Shown here: in pieces, positions 34,801-42,425 of the stretch
How the letters are laid out: every line of letters starts with the position of its first letter
How positions within the stretch are numbered: position 1 is the first letter of the stretch
From: Terriglobus roseus
Lineage (GTDB): Bacteria > Acidobacteriota > Terriglobia > Terriglobales > Acidobacteriaceae
DNA: 64,000 nt
Reading direction: 5' to 3'
NCBI RefSeq assembly: GCF_900102185.1
Contig: NZ_LT629690.1
Span: 682,001-746,000, forward strand
Notes under the pieces: model-generated
Databases searched by the model: none
Seen by the model: the letters and a program-made list of their open reading frames with translations, nothing else
What the model was told of the DNA's origin: nothing
Translations under genes and position numbers: made by a program

Positions 34801-35255
34801 GAACGAACACCACAGTCACCAATCCATCCAGCGGCAATGTGCAAGTCAATGTCACGTCGCTGAACAATGCTCCTGTGGGTAACACAACTCCGTCGACGGG
34901 TGTGTTCACCACTGCTTCCGCGAGCGTGTACAAGTTATCTGGAGCGGGCACGCTCTCCACGACTACTGGAGTATCTGGAGGAACGGTAGGGTCGTTTGGA
35001 ACTCAGAATGGTGGAACCGTGAGTGCCACCGTTGGCAGTTCCACAACAATCACGGCCGGTACGGTACTCGTCTCCGTGACCTATGCGACTCCCTATTCAA
35101 CAGGTTCTTCGGTCACGATCACACCCACAGATATCGGAACATCGACTCAAGGAACTTACTACGTCGCCGCAACCAATTCCGGATTCTCCATCCTCGCCGC
35201 ACAATCGCAAACCAGTGCGGCTTGGAATTTCAATTTCACTGCTGCTGGATGGTAG
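31890..35255 (+). CDS. Tail-fibre-like protein with Sec signal peptide
   Basis: 1121 residues from ATG 31890; an upstream extension to 31809 is not protein-like. Residues 1-20 (MKRRLLFLFLLIFSIPAFAQ) are a signal peptide. The body carries phage fibre motifs: LQSATKQYVDN near 175, LQVTPKQYVDALSR near 870, then NLSDLTSASTARTNLGLG, typical of tail-fibre repeats. A long Gly/Ser/Thr-rich beta region and a C-terminal NFTAAGW follow. A signal peptide on a fibre is unusual and suggests export to the cell surface, as an adhesin or receptor mask. Possible phage-derived cell-surface protein. Confidence 0.72.
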   Translation: MKRRLLFLFLLIFSIPAFAQGTHRQSEVLTIGQGTAANLVPFAKIKVCVAGTLCQQQVTVYSDIALTQVLQQPLTADAVGNYDYYIAPGCYDEQYTAPAIKLSLRKNVCTGPTTATAPGGNTCNQQYKGSDGTLKGDTGSCTDGAGNVSVSTLLLAADPVQPLQSATKQYVDNHTGSPSAGTPVQKGNGSGGFSNATIADLNLYTPKYANTQGSTYAALYAAGNQVTTGGPTGPTDTPCAPFNQGGSAAGHSFNYIYGTQTDCYMGAAAAGHIQNVTARYFSNAADLTGQGRIIGTVDYFYDSTLGRSYSGIWHNATNHNEIFQSSAAGIKQLRSGGCFITGVGDNSCSQYKYNNVISGTADTGSDEGTEDDIIQHVSLGSYFSTANSAYPQSTTEIYTNAITGCGQNAVSFRCAGAGRPLLKVSSAQSVTVTGATASPTFTGWLQLTTTENLTPSISGWGVVAAASPTAVTNLYTGDAFSSTVSVSSGSFPASGIGCWAGQSGTLQNFTHEEVSYTYSGGTLSISDRRTYHPANSVFFAGPCRWFAPTLDTALNGSSSAWLAIITDANTIIVTTQFTGQANATWLTANGYSAFMPSSGVTARQMGKVYQGADVVSVSDPSLSTAPSNYVVGGQDNNGFFKLSAHEFSIASGDIFEQAILPVDVTKVRTTTCGNLQPSSGSNPSTCQGTLVTNYTNSVYSTGIALPYSRFNTSPSTPGYVNPPNIFDFFVYGSSAPYNNLFHFGNGAAPVKAVFQWDTVGPTSKVWLMNPNGHSLWYDPTMTPGLLPEWGADGGFQTPSGRVYTMGVQIPLGNNLSYGWSNCGSLTIFCTTQTAGLNSTSAGNVTCDTTTSGNALCNFKAGTVSVAANPTTALQVTPKQYVDALSRLVPANNLSDLTSASTARTNLGLGTMATQNANSVAITGGTAALTSGTVGGSNICTAANGLCSSTAVTFQTNGSTNPSQTVLNHQNGTNTTVTNPSSGNVQVNVTSLNNAPVGNTTPSTGVFTTASASVYKLSGAGTLSTTTGVSGGTVGSFGTQNGGTVSATVGSSTTITAGTVLVSVTYATPYSTGSSVTITPTDIGTSTQGTYYVAATNSGFSILAAQSQTSAAWNFNFTAAGW

Positions 35256-35410
35256 AGCACTGCGGAAGCGAACTACGTCCAGATAATGGACAGGCTTGAT
35301 ATCTGGGAACCATGGCGTGCCGGTCTTTTCTCCTTGGGACGTTCCCGGCGCGCTTCCCAGACCCATCACTCACACCACTGCAAGCTGATTGCTGTGACTA
35401 AGGACTCTTA

Positions 35411-35776
35411 ATGATTCTTGTAGCCCACGAACGCACCACAAGTTTGGGTGAAATCTCAGCCATCGGCCAACCGATTCTCTTCGGGATCGAGCAGGGAGAT
35501 GGAATGCACCGCCACAATCAGCTTTTGATCTGTGCCACGTCAGGAACTCTAACCTGCGCCGAACCAGCGCTCGAAGTGAGCCTTGACGAGGGAGGGAGTT
35601 GGTTTGCGTTGAAGCCGCATTCGAGCGACCTGACTGCCGAAGTAAGCGGAGACCTCGTACCTGTCGCCGGTATCTGCAAGTTCAATATCCTTGGTCTGCA
35701 TGACGCTCAGTACCGTTTCTGCTTTAGCGCAGGGGTGGTCAATGTTCCCGTCATGATTCTGGCGACGGTGGCATGA
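35411..35776 (+). CDS. Small protein after the fibre gene, unknown
   Basis: 121 residues, beta-rich in appearance (CATSGTLTCAEPALEVSLDEG), no signal peptide. It follows the tail-fibre-like gene by 155 bases on the same strand and may be an accessory structural or chaperone protein. Not recognised. Confidence 0.55.
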   Translation: MILVAHERTTSLGEISAIGQPILFGIEQGDGMHRHNQLLICATSGTLTCAEPALEVSLDEGGSWFALKPHSSDLTAEVSGDLVPVAGICKFNILGLHDAQYRFCFSAGVVNVPVMILATVA

Positions 35777-36090
35777 TGCCCACCTGCTTAGGGCGTTGTT
35801 CCACTTGTCCAGAAAATCGACGGTACACCATCTTGCTCCAGACAGCCGCACACCGTAACAGGCTTCAATAGGGGAGACAGAGATCAATCTCCTATGCGAG
35901 GAGAGCATTGTTTGGGAGACGCAGAGTGAGTCGAGTACCGAAAGTAGAACCGAAGCCTGGCGTTTGACTGGTGTATCGGGCTTCTTGGTAAGAGTGGGTT
36001 ACTTGGCTGAACATCTGATGTTTCGTCTGAAATTTCGTGGATTCCGGATCGCGGAAACTGAAATCGTTCCGATGACCCAAGCGACACCGC
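35777..36090. other. Convergent intergenic region, nothing recognised
   Basis: 314 bases between the convergent small protein and serine-recombinase genes. No strong terminator hairpin and no obvious inverted recombination sites were found by eye. Confidence 0.35.
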
Positions 36091-36684
36091 TTATTCGATG
36101 ACCTTGATGAGTTTCTGCACGGTCGTCGGCGAGATCTCCAGCTTGTCTGCTATTTCCCTGACAGAATGGCCGCCCTTCCTAAGGCGTTTAAAAGACTTCA
36201 CGATCTTGGGATCATCTTCAACCCTGGGACGGCCCCCGATTCGACCTTGGGTACGTGCTCTGGCCAGTCCAGCCAACGTTCTTTCGGAAATGCGAGCACG
36301 CTCCAAGCTTGCGAATGTTGCAAAAGCCGAGATCATGAATTCCTTGAAAGGTCCGGCACTATCGAAGAACGGTTCCTGATAGCTGCGAAATCCAATGCGA
36401 TAGCTCGTTAGTTGCCTAATGTATGCAAGCGTGGCTTCGATACCTTCGCGTGAGAAGCGATCCATCGCCCAAAAGAGGACGTTGTCGAATTTGCGCTTGG
36501 ACGCGTCTGTCATCATCCTTCTGAAGTTCACTCGATCGCTGCGTTTGCCACTGGCGTGATCTACATAAACTTCCACGAGATCCCATCCTTGCTTCGAGCA
36601 GAAGGCCTTCAATTCCCGGAGTTGGTTCTCTGGGTCCTGTGTGCCGTCACTCTTGCTCACCCGCACATAGATCGCAGTTTTCAT
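36091..36684 (-). CDS. Serine recombinase (resolvase/invertase family)
   Basis: 197 residues from ATG 36684 (AGGAG 9 bases upstream); the longer frame is unsupported. Catalytic domain: AIYVRVSKSD with Ser10, NQLRELKAFC, VDHASGKRSDRVNFRRMM and WAMDRFSREG. E-helix region MISAFATFASLERARISERT, then GRIGGRPR and a C-terminal HTH (GHSVREIADKLEISPTTVQKL). Length fits small resolvases and DNA invertases. It could resolve dimers of a replicating form, or invert DNA near the adjacent fibre gene. Confidence 0.9.
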   Translation of the reverse strand: MKTAIYVRVSKSDGTQDPENQLRELKAFCSKQGWDLVEVYVDHASGKRSDRVNFRRMMTDASKRKFDNVLFWAMDRFSREGIEATLAYIRQLTSYRIGFRSYQEPFFDSAGPFKEFMISAFATFASLERARISERTLAGLARARTQGRIGGRPRVEDDPKIVKSFKRLRKGGHSVREIADKLEISPTTVQKLIKVIE

Positions 36685-37499
36685 TCGATCTTGCTCCTGT
36701 CCAGTGTGTACCACATAACGACCGTTATATGGAACACTCTGTAGACACCGAAAATTCCACGCCAATGCACGGTTTCGCTGAGACCGTTTTATGGCACAGA
36801 TTTCTTTTCGACTCACCCCAAGCGGCACAGACCGCATGAGTCGATACACCAGAGGAGAGCGAATTGCTCACCATCTCTGGGCGCCAGTGAACGGCGGATG
36901 CACACGCGGAATGTTCACTAAGCCCGACGCATAAGGGCCGATGTTCTGCACATTGGTTGTCGCGACGCGAAGTGACGCCAATACGCCTCAGACTGAGGAG
37001 GCGATCAACCCGGACGGCTCAGATACAGTACACCGTCTTTCACCGTGCGGCCTCTTGGGCAGGAGGCCAGCACTTCCACTCAACGCACAGCCGCGAGAAA
37101 CTGCGCGGTTGCCCATTGCTTGAGGCCCCCTCTCGTGGCTGAGTGTGAATTGTCTCAGCCGCGATTGCGCAAGGCCTGGACGAAGAACAACAGCACACCG
37201 ATAGTGAGATCGTTGTTGCCCGACGCGAACATATCGGTGTTGAAGGGAAGGTTCCTGGAGGCTCAATGCCATACCCCGGCCTGTCCCCCCTGGATGCTGC
37301 TCTACGCCCCCTTCCATTACTTAGAAACCCCACCTTCTTTCCAAAAGCACTTTCCCGCCCTGCAAGTGGGCAAGCTTCCGATCAACGAGCACCCCTTAGC
37401 AAATTTTAAAAATCTGCAAATGAGAAGATCTGGTCCGATTTCGGGTCCGACTCGGACTCGGATTGAACCGTACTTGCACTTTCTCTAGGAAACCGCTTC
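36685..37499. other. Long intergenic region upstream of the xis-int operon
   Basis: 815 bases with no gene I can support. Short palindrome GTCCGA-C-TCGGAC at 37445-37457 lies 43 bases before the next gene and could be an operator. An open frame at 37045-37488 has no ribosome site or family character and was left out. Confidence 0.4.
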
Positions 37500-37739
37500 G
37501 TGCCCCCCACCAACGTCTCTCGCGTCATGCGAAAGCTCGCTCTTAACCCGCGGGCGGCACAGGCCGCTCGACTCCACGCATTGAAATTCCTCGGGACGCG
37601 AATGTCGTTCCGGTGCCTGGAGGCGATCGTGTCTGACAAAGCCACCCCAGGTAGGGTTGCCGCTTACGCCGCTCGACTGTATTCGCTCAAGGCCGCTCAA
37701 CTTCAGATGAAAGAACAACAGACATGCCCGAACAACTAA
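37500..37739 (+). CDS. Small basic protein opening the xis-int operon, unknown
   Basis: 79 residues, GTG start with AGGAAA upstream; ATG at 37527 is an alternative. Helical and Ala/Arg/Leu-rich (NPRAAQAARLHALKFLG, AAYAARLYSLKAAQLQ). It overlaps the next gene by 16 bases. Not recognised. Position resembles a small phage or plasmid early gene. Confidence 0.5.
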   Translation: MPPTNVSRVMRKLALNPRAAQAARLHALKFLGTRMSFRCLEAIVSDKATPGRVAAYAARLYSLKAAQLQMKEQQTCPNN

Positions 37740-38215
37740 CACCAGAACAACTAGCCGTTGTCCTGGGAACCGCTCCGTCACCACCGACTAAGAAGCAAAG
37801 CCCTCTCTCACCATCTGACGACGTCTTCGCTCTAGCTTCCGGTGAACTATATAGTTCCCGATTCGACAACGAAGTCCTCTTCTATCTCGACAACAGCAAC
37901 CAGCCATTCGAAAGCAAACTTTACGGCGGACCTGCTTGGCCGCCCATCGGTGGTGTGGGGCTATGGGCGCGTGTCCTATCCGGGGTGTTCTTGATGAACG
38001 GCACCGAAGGAGCGTCGGAAGTAGAACGGTACCTTTCCATCCTGAAGCACACTGCATCAGGTGAACTCAAAAGTCGCGCCATCGACGCGCTACAGGGCGT
38101 GGCTCGGTTCAATCAGAAAATATCTGCCGACCTGATGCTGCGCGTTGAAGACACTTTGGCTAGGGCTTTCAGTCCGGAAAATCAGCAGATCACTGCTTCG
38201 GAGAAATCGCTGTGA
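37724..38215 (+). CDS. Operon protein, unknown
   Basis: 163 residues. N-terminus Pro/Ser-rich, then aromatic/glycine-rich (FYLDNSNQPFESKLYGGPAW), then helical. No domain recognised. It overlaps both neighbours (16 and 4 bases), so it belongs to the compact five-to-six-gene operon ending in the integrase. Confidence 0.6.
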   Translation: MPEQLTPEQLAVVLGTAPSPPTKKQSPLSPSDDVFALASGELYSSRFDNEVLFYLDNSNQPFESKLYGGPAWPPIGGVGLWARVLSGVFLMNGTEGASEVERYLSILKHTASGELKSRAIDALQGVARFNQKISADLMLRVEDTLARAFSPENQQITASEKSL

Positions 38216-38469
38216 ACCAAGAAATCACTGATCTCATACTTGGCCTTTCCCAAAGTGTTGAAGAGACTCAGAACCTCCTAAGCATCTTGGAGAATCCCGC
38301 GACACCCTCCGAACAAATCAGCCTCGTTCTCGCGATCTTCGCCGATCGCTTTAGCGGCACTTCGCGTATGGCTGATGAAGAGCGAACTCGCTTGAACCGT
38401 GTGCTTTCACATCTGTTGAGCCGCGCCGACAACAACTTCTTGAAACACAGTGAGAATAGATATGTCTGA
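38212..38469 (+). CDS. Small helical operon protein, unknown
   Basis: 85 residues with GTG start in a GTGA overlap with the preceding stop. Predicted helical (ITDLILGLSQSVEETQNLLSI), acidic. Its 3' end overlaps the next start (ATGTCTGA). Not recognised. Confidence 0.55.
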   Translation: MNQEITDLILGLSQSVEETQNLLSILENPATPSEQISLVLAIFADRFSGTSRMADEERTRLNRVLSHLLSRADNNFLKHSENRYV

Positions 38470-39427
38470 TGAATTGAATAATCTTTGGTTGGCCGGCGAC
38501 GCCAATGTAGATCTTACGGGCTTTCGTCGCCCCGAAGAGTCAGAAGAAAACACTGCGGACCTCTGGCGGCAATCAAAACACGGCTTTGAGCCGCGGCTAG
38601 CAGATCAGACCCTCGCCCCGAAGATCACCTTCGCCGAAGCGCTGGCGCAAGACCCAGGTTTGGCCGAAGAGGCCGCACGGCGTGATCCAAAGGCCTTTCG
38701 TGAGTACGCCGACTCGGAGACCGAACGCATCGCGCTCGCTTTTCGCAAAGCCCACCCTGCCTACATGAACACTGAGAAGAATTCCGCGGCGATGCTGCGG
38801 CACCTCTGTGAACGATTTCTTAATGGTGTCGATCACTTGAGAGACGAAGAAGTCATATTCGAGCTCTTCCGATCCGGGGATTTTACGGAAGTCAATCTGA
38901 GGGCCGCATTTGAGGCTTTGCTTCGCAGAGGCGCTCTGGATGTCGGCGAGGGACACGTAAAACAATTGAGCCGGGAAGAGCTTCTGACTGTGATTGCCGA
39001 TCTTCGCACGCACGGCGCGGCGCAGGCGATCGCGACCTACTTGAAGTTCTCGTTGGGTACCCGCACGGTCGACGTGCGGAAAGTCATGGTCACCAACGCG
39101 GATCTGTTGAAGAAGGCTTGCTCGACGGTATGGTTTCACAGCAAAGCGGGAAGCGTGACGGCTGATCAGTTCAAAGAGTTTGCCGCACGACGACTATCCA
39201 CCATCCAGCTTCCGACGATTGAGCAGATCGAAGCGGCTTGGTTCGCCCACCAGTTGGAAACGCATGAGGAGACCGACCAACCGGCACAACCCAAACTGGC
39301 AACCGATGAAGAGATAAATCGCCTCTCCGACGAAGATCTGGAGAACGCGATGGCTGCTGCCAGGAAAGAATTCTCTGTCCAGCGCCGTCGCCGTCGAACA
39401 GGGATACCCATCTCAACGTCTCAGTAA
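38462..39427 (+). CDS. Operon protein of 321 residues, unknown
   Basis: Start at ATG 38462, overlapping the previous stop by 8 bases. Mainly helical and charged; segments such as AQDPGLAEEAARRDPKAFRE and LRAAFEALLRRGALDVG suggest a helical repeat or scaffold-like protein. A basic C-terminus (VQRRRRRTG) could bind nucleic acid. No enzymatic motif. It lies 8 bases before the excisionase-like gene, so it is probably expressed with excision functions. Confidence 0.6.
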   Translation: MSDELNNLWLAGDANVDLTGFRRPEESEENTADLWRQSKHGFEPRLADQTLAPKITFAEALAQDPGLAEEAARRDPKAFREYADSETERIALAFRKAHPAYMNTEKNSAAMLRHLCERFLNGVDHLRDEEVIFELFRSGDFTEVNLRAAFEALLRRGALDVGEGHVKQLSREELLTVIADLRTHGAAQAIATYLKFSLGTRTVDVRKVMVTNADLLKKACSTVWFHSKAGSVTADQFKEFAARRLSTIQLPTIEQIEAAWFAHQLETHEETDQPAQPKLATDEEINRLSDEDLENAMAAARKEFSVQRRRRRTGIPISTSQ

Positions 39428-39435
39428 CAGAACCC

Positions 39436-39714
39436 ATGAAGCCGTCTGTCGAACAGCCCACAGCCAACCATCAACAAGCACTCCTGTTGTCCCACCAGTC
39501 TATTGAACGTCCTCTGACTGCCCAACAGCTCGCTCAACTCGTGCCGTTGCATCCTGTGACGCTCCTTCGCTGGGCTCGTGAAAACAGAATCCCACACCGT
39601 CGTCTGAGCGCTCGAAGAATTGTTTTCATACCTTCTCAGATCAACCACTGGCTCGCTTCCGAGTATTCTGAAAGCGTCGGTCATGTCGCCCAACCCGAAA
39701 GGACGGCAACATGA
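39436..39714 (+). CDS. Excisionase-like HTH protein
   Basis: 92 residues with a MerR/Xis-type helix-turn-helix: LTAQQLAQLVPLHPVTLLRW, then ARENRIPHRRLSARRIVF and a closing helix INHWLASEY. Stop overlaps the integrase start (ATGA). In lambda-like systems Xis directs excision by binding the attR arm. It probably also regulates. Confidence 0.8.
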   Translation: MKPSVEQPTANHQQALLLSHQSIERPLTAQQLAQLVPLHPVTLLRWARENRIPHRRLSARRIVFIPSQINHWLASEYSESVGHVAQPERTAT

Positions 39715-40874
39715 ACCTCATCCACAAACGTACGCGCTTTCAGCTTGGCTCTTTGACAACAGAGGGACGGACCAATGGCCCAGCAGTTTGGGTTTATCGT
39801 TGGCGCGAGAAGAGTGGCAACCTTACTGTTAAACGCAAGGTTGTTCTCGGCACCATCAAAGAGCTGAACAAGTCACAGGCTCAGAAGAAGGCCGACGGAT
39901 ATCGCCAGCTTGCTAATACTCCTCAACATGAACGAGGTGCTGATCTAACAGTGAACCAACTGGTGGATCACTACAGCGAACATGAGTTGGGAGTCGGTTC
40001 AGGAAAAGCAGAGAAGCCTCGCAAGGCGTATCTCTATATCTTCAAGAACTACATCTTGCCGACTTGGGGTGAACTACCGCTTGAAGGTGTTAAGGCGGTT
40101 GCCGTTGAACACTGGCTCAAGACGTTGCCGCTAGCTAACGGCTCCAAGGCAAAGGTCAGAGAAGTGTTCGGGGCTGCCTTCCGCCACGCAATGCGGCACG
40201 AGTTGCATCCTGTCAATCCAATAGCCAGTGTTCGACAAGTCAGGAAAAGGGCTATAGAGCCTGAAATTCTCGAACCCGCCGAAACGGCTGCTCTCCTTCG
40301 AGAGCTTGAAGGAGTTGAACCGGTTCGGACAGCATTCCTTATCGCTGCTGTTATGGGTATGAGGCGGGGAGAAATCTTCGGCCTCAAGTGGGCAGACGTG
40401 GATTTCGAACGTGCGATTTTGCATGTTCGACGGTCATACGTCGATGGTGTTGAGGGACCTCCTAAAACAGATTCCTCTCGCCGTCCACTGCCAATTCCAC
40501 AACAAGCCTTGGAAGCATTCAAGGCGTGGAAGGCGAAGGCTACCTATACCTCATCCAGTGATTGGGTATTCGCTTCAAACGTGTCTTTCGGCAAACAGCC
40601 GTATTGGCCGGGGACGTTATGGCGTAGAAATGTGGCTCCGGCAATTGAACGCGCTGGTATCACTAAGCCCAAGCTCGGATGGCATACCCTTCGCCGCAGC
40701 TACGCGAGTTTGCTGTTGTCGAGCGGTGTGAGTCTAAGAGTGAGTATGGAGCTGATGCGGCATTCCACACCGGATATGACGCTAGGCACGTACGCGCAAA
40801 CCGTGGGCAATGAGAAGAGAGACGCAGGCAGCAAGATCGCTTCACTCTTGCTGGGAAGTGAACAAGCAGCCTAG
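39711..40874 (+). CDS. Tyrosine recombinase / site-specific integrase
   Basis: 387 residues. N-terminal arm-binding-like region, core-binding domain (about 80-170), and catalytic domain with Arg218 (GMRRGEIFGL), His325 and Arg328 (WHTLRRSYAS), His351 (LMRHST) and nucleophile Tyr361 (LGTYAQ). Phage-type integrase oriented toward the tRNA-Ala 77 bases downstream, which is its target. Arm-like repeats follow its stop directly. All catalytic residues present, so it should be functional. Confidence 0.93.
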   Translation: MNLIHKRTRFQLGSLTTEGRTNGPAVWVYRWREKSGNLTVKRKVVLGTIKELNKSQAQKKADGYRQLANTPQHERGADLTVNQLVDHYSEHELGVGSGKAEKPRKAYLYIFKNYILPTWGELPLEGVKAVAVEHWLKTLPLANGSKAKVREVFGAAFRHAMRHELHPVNPIASVRQVRKRAIEPEILEPAETAALLRELEGVEPVRTAFLIAAVMGMRRGEIFGLKWADVDFERAILHVRRSYVDGVEGPPKTDSSRRPLPIPQQALEAFKAWKAKATYTSSSDWVFASNVSFGKQPYWPGTLWRRNVAPAIERAGITKPKLGWHTLRRSYASLLLSSGVSLRVSMELMRHSTPDMTLGTYAQTVGNEKRDAGSKIASLLLGSEQAA

Positions 40875-40882
40875 TGGACCCT

Positions 40883-40927
40883 TAATGGCCCCACGCGTTC
40901 AAAAGCCTCGCTTATTGGCCCCACGCT
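40883..40927 (+). repeat. Putative integrase arm-type sites, right end (two copies)
   Basis: TTAATGGCCCCACGC (40883-40897) and TTATTGGCCCCACGC (40913-40927) lie between the integrase stop and attR, 30 bases apart. They match the left-end repeats at 3072-3108 in sequence and orientation. Role as integrase-binding sites is inferred. Confidence 0.6.
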
Positions 40928-40950
40928 TTCAAGTTAAATGCTTGGTTTTA

Positions 40951-40996
40951 TTGGTGGACCTGAGCGGGATCGAACCGCTGACCTCCTCGTTGCGAA
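40951..40996. other. attR: 46-bp core within tRNA-Ala
   Basis: Identical to 2947-2992 and spanning from the CCA end to the anticodon loop of the tRNA-Ala gene. The flanking bases differ on both sides (a/t before, c/a after), which defines the core. Confidence 0.9.
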
Positions 40997-41027
40997 CGAG
41001 GCGCTCTCCCAGCTGAGCTACAGGCCC
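40952..41027 (-). tRNA. tRNA-Ala(CGC)
   Basis: 76 nucleotides including encoded CCA. The acceptor stem GGGCCTG pairs with CAGGTCC and contains the G3-U70 wobble that identifies alanine tRNAs. The anticodon loop TTCGCAA gives anticodon CGC, and GGTTCGATCC forms the T loop. The integration event has preserved the complete gene. Confidence 0.95.
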
Positions 41028-41176
41028 TTGGTGTGGACGGATGTTTGGTCCGCCTACTTGTCGCTCCAGCGGCGCATACTGCGGCGCGAGCAACACCCAG
41101 AGTGTATCAGGAAGCGTCTCGGTGCTCAAAGTTGTACCGCGACACTTCGAAAGCGCGTTGAAATCACCAAACGGGA

Positions 41177-42424
41177 TTAGGGAAGCGAAGCGCGTAGTGT
41201 GTTCAGCAGCGATTCGGCTTGTTCCACTGGGACTGCTCCCTGTGCCATCTCAGCACTGCCACCCCCACGTGCTCCCAACGTGTTCAGAGCGGTTCGCAGA
41301 GTGGTTCCGCAGTCGAGCACGCCGGGCTTTGCAGCCAGAACCGCATTAGCTCGCTCGTTATCGATGGCAACGATGTATGCGACCTGCGTAGCTGTTTCGC
41401 GGACCAGTTTGGACGCCAGCAATTTCGCATAAGCAGCGTCACGGTCTGGTGGCAGGGAATGGATGACACTTCCATCCGCAGTAGAGGCCAGCTTCGTTGC
41501 TTCAAGGGATGCGATCTGTTCCAGTAGATTGGCGCGTTCCTTTTGCAGCGCGCGATTTTCCGTGCGTATGCGTTCGATGCTGGCGGCAATTTCGGACGGC
41601 GCTGTCGTAAGCATGGATGCTGCCTCTTGCAACCTGCGGAAGTCAGCATTGACTGCGGCGAGTGCCCGGTTTCCGCAGACAAAGGAGAGGCGCAGATTGC
41701 CACGCACCTTTTCCGTTCCGCGTAGTAACAGTGGGCCGATCTCCGCAGTCGTTGCGACGTGTGTTCCGCCACAGGCGTTGGTGTCGATGCCGGGAATCTC
41801 AATGATGCGAATCTTCCCCGAACGGGGAGGCAGCTTGCGTAGCAGCCCTTGTTCTTTCATTGCCGCAGCTTCTTCACTTGTCACGTAGCGGATGCTGAGT
41901 GGCAGCGCCGCGGCGATGATCCGATTGGCTTCCGCTGCGGCCGATTGCAGTTGCGCATCCGTGAGCGCAGGGCCTTCCAGATCGATGGTCGAAATCTCGT
42001 CTCCCAAGTGGAAGGAAACGGTCCGTGCGGCGAAGTCGCGATCGAGAATCGCAGAAAGAAGATGCTGGCCGCTGTGTTGCTGCATGTGGTCGCGACGACG
42101 CGCTGTTTCGATGCGACCGGAGACGACTGTGCCTTCCTGCAACGGCTTGGAGGTGGTATGCCACACCTCACCAGCTTCATCTTCTTCAACGTTCGTAATG
42201 GGCACTTCCAGTGAAGCGCCGGAACGCGCGGTCGCTATGAGAACACCCATGTCGTAGGGCTGGCCACCACTGGTGGGGTAAAAAGCGGTACGGTCCAGCG
42301 CGATCTGCCACACCTGCTGGCCATCCACTCTCGCCAGTTCGCGGATAGCTGTGACTTCGGCTGTAAACTCCAGCGTTCCAGGCTCGTCGTAGTAAATGCG
42401 ATTGGCTGACTGAACTTCCGTCAC
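41177..42424 (-). CDS. Free-standing Ala-tRNA editing protein (AlaX, long form with DHHA1)
   Basis: 415 residues. Contains the alanyl-tRNA synthetase editing domain without an aminoacylation domain: early [13 protein letters not shown], zinc ligands HSGQH and CGGTH. A coiled coil ([20 protein letters not shown]) and a C-terminal DHHA1 domain ending in the Gly-rich [16 protein letters not shown] follow. It hydrolyses Ser- or Gly-mischarged tRNA-Ala. It lies 150 bases from a tRNA-Ala gene and 1 base after the fructose bisphosphatase gene, probably co-transcribed with it. Confidence 0.88.
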   Translation of the reverse strand: MTEVQSANRIYYDEPGTLEFTAEVTAIRELARVDGQQVWQIALDRTAFYPTSGGQPYDMGVLIATARSGASLEVPITNVEEDEAGEVWHTTSKPLQEGTVVSGRIETARRRDHMQQHSGQHLLSAILDRDFAARTVSFHLGDEISTIDLEGPALTDAQLQSAAAEANRIIAAALPLSIRYVTSEEAAAMKEQGLLRKLPPRSGKIRIIEIPGIDTNACGGTHVATTAEIGPLLLRGTEKVRGNLRLSFVCGNRALAAVNADFRRLQEAASMLTTAPSEIAASIERIRTENRALQKERANLLEQIASLEATKLASTADGSVIHSLPPDRDAAYAKLLASKLVRETATQVAYIVAIDNERANAVLAAKPGVLDCGTTLRTALNTLGARGGGSAEMAQGAVPVEQAESLLNTLRASLP

Positions 42425-42425
42425 A

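Larger units (their letters stand above)
2947..40996. mobile_element. Integrated genomic island in tRNA-Ala(CGC), about 38 kb
   Basis: A 46-bp perfect direct repeat (2947-2992 and 40951-40996) brackets the region. The right copy is the 3' half of an intact tRNA-Ala, the left copy is an orphan fragment, and a tyrosine integrase with an excisionase-like gene sits immediately inside the right end. This is the classic signature of site-specific integration into a tRNA gene that restores the gene. Inside are replication-initiator-like, serine-recombinase and phage-fibre-like genes plus several putative defence operons. No capsid, portal, terminase or conjugation genes were recognised, so it may be an integrated plasmid or satellite-like element. 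Confidence 0.9.

Noticed and set aside
37045-37488. 147-residue reading frame
   Set aside because: No ribosome site, Pro/Arg-rich low-complexity translation and no link to the operon that follows.
2947-40996. Complete prophage
   Set aside because: No capsid, portal, terminase or lysis genes were recognised, only a fibre-like and a virion-like protein.
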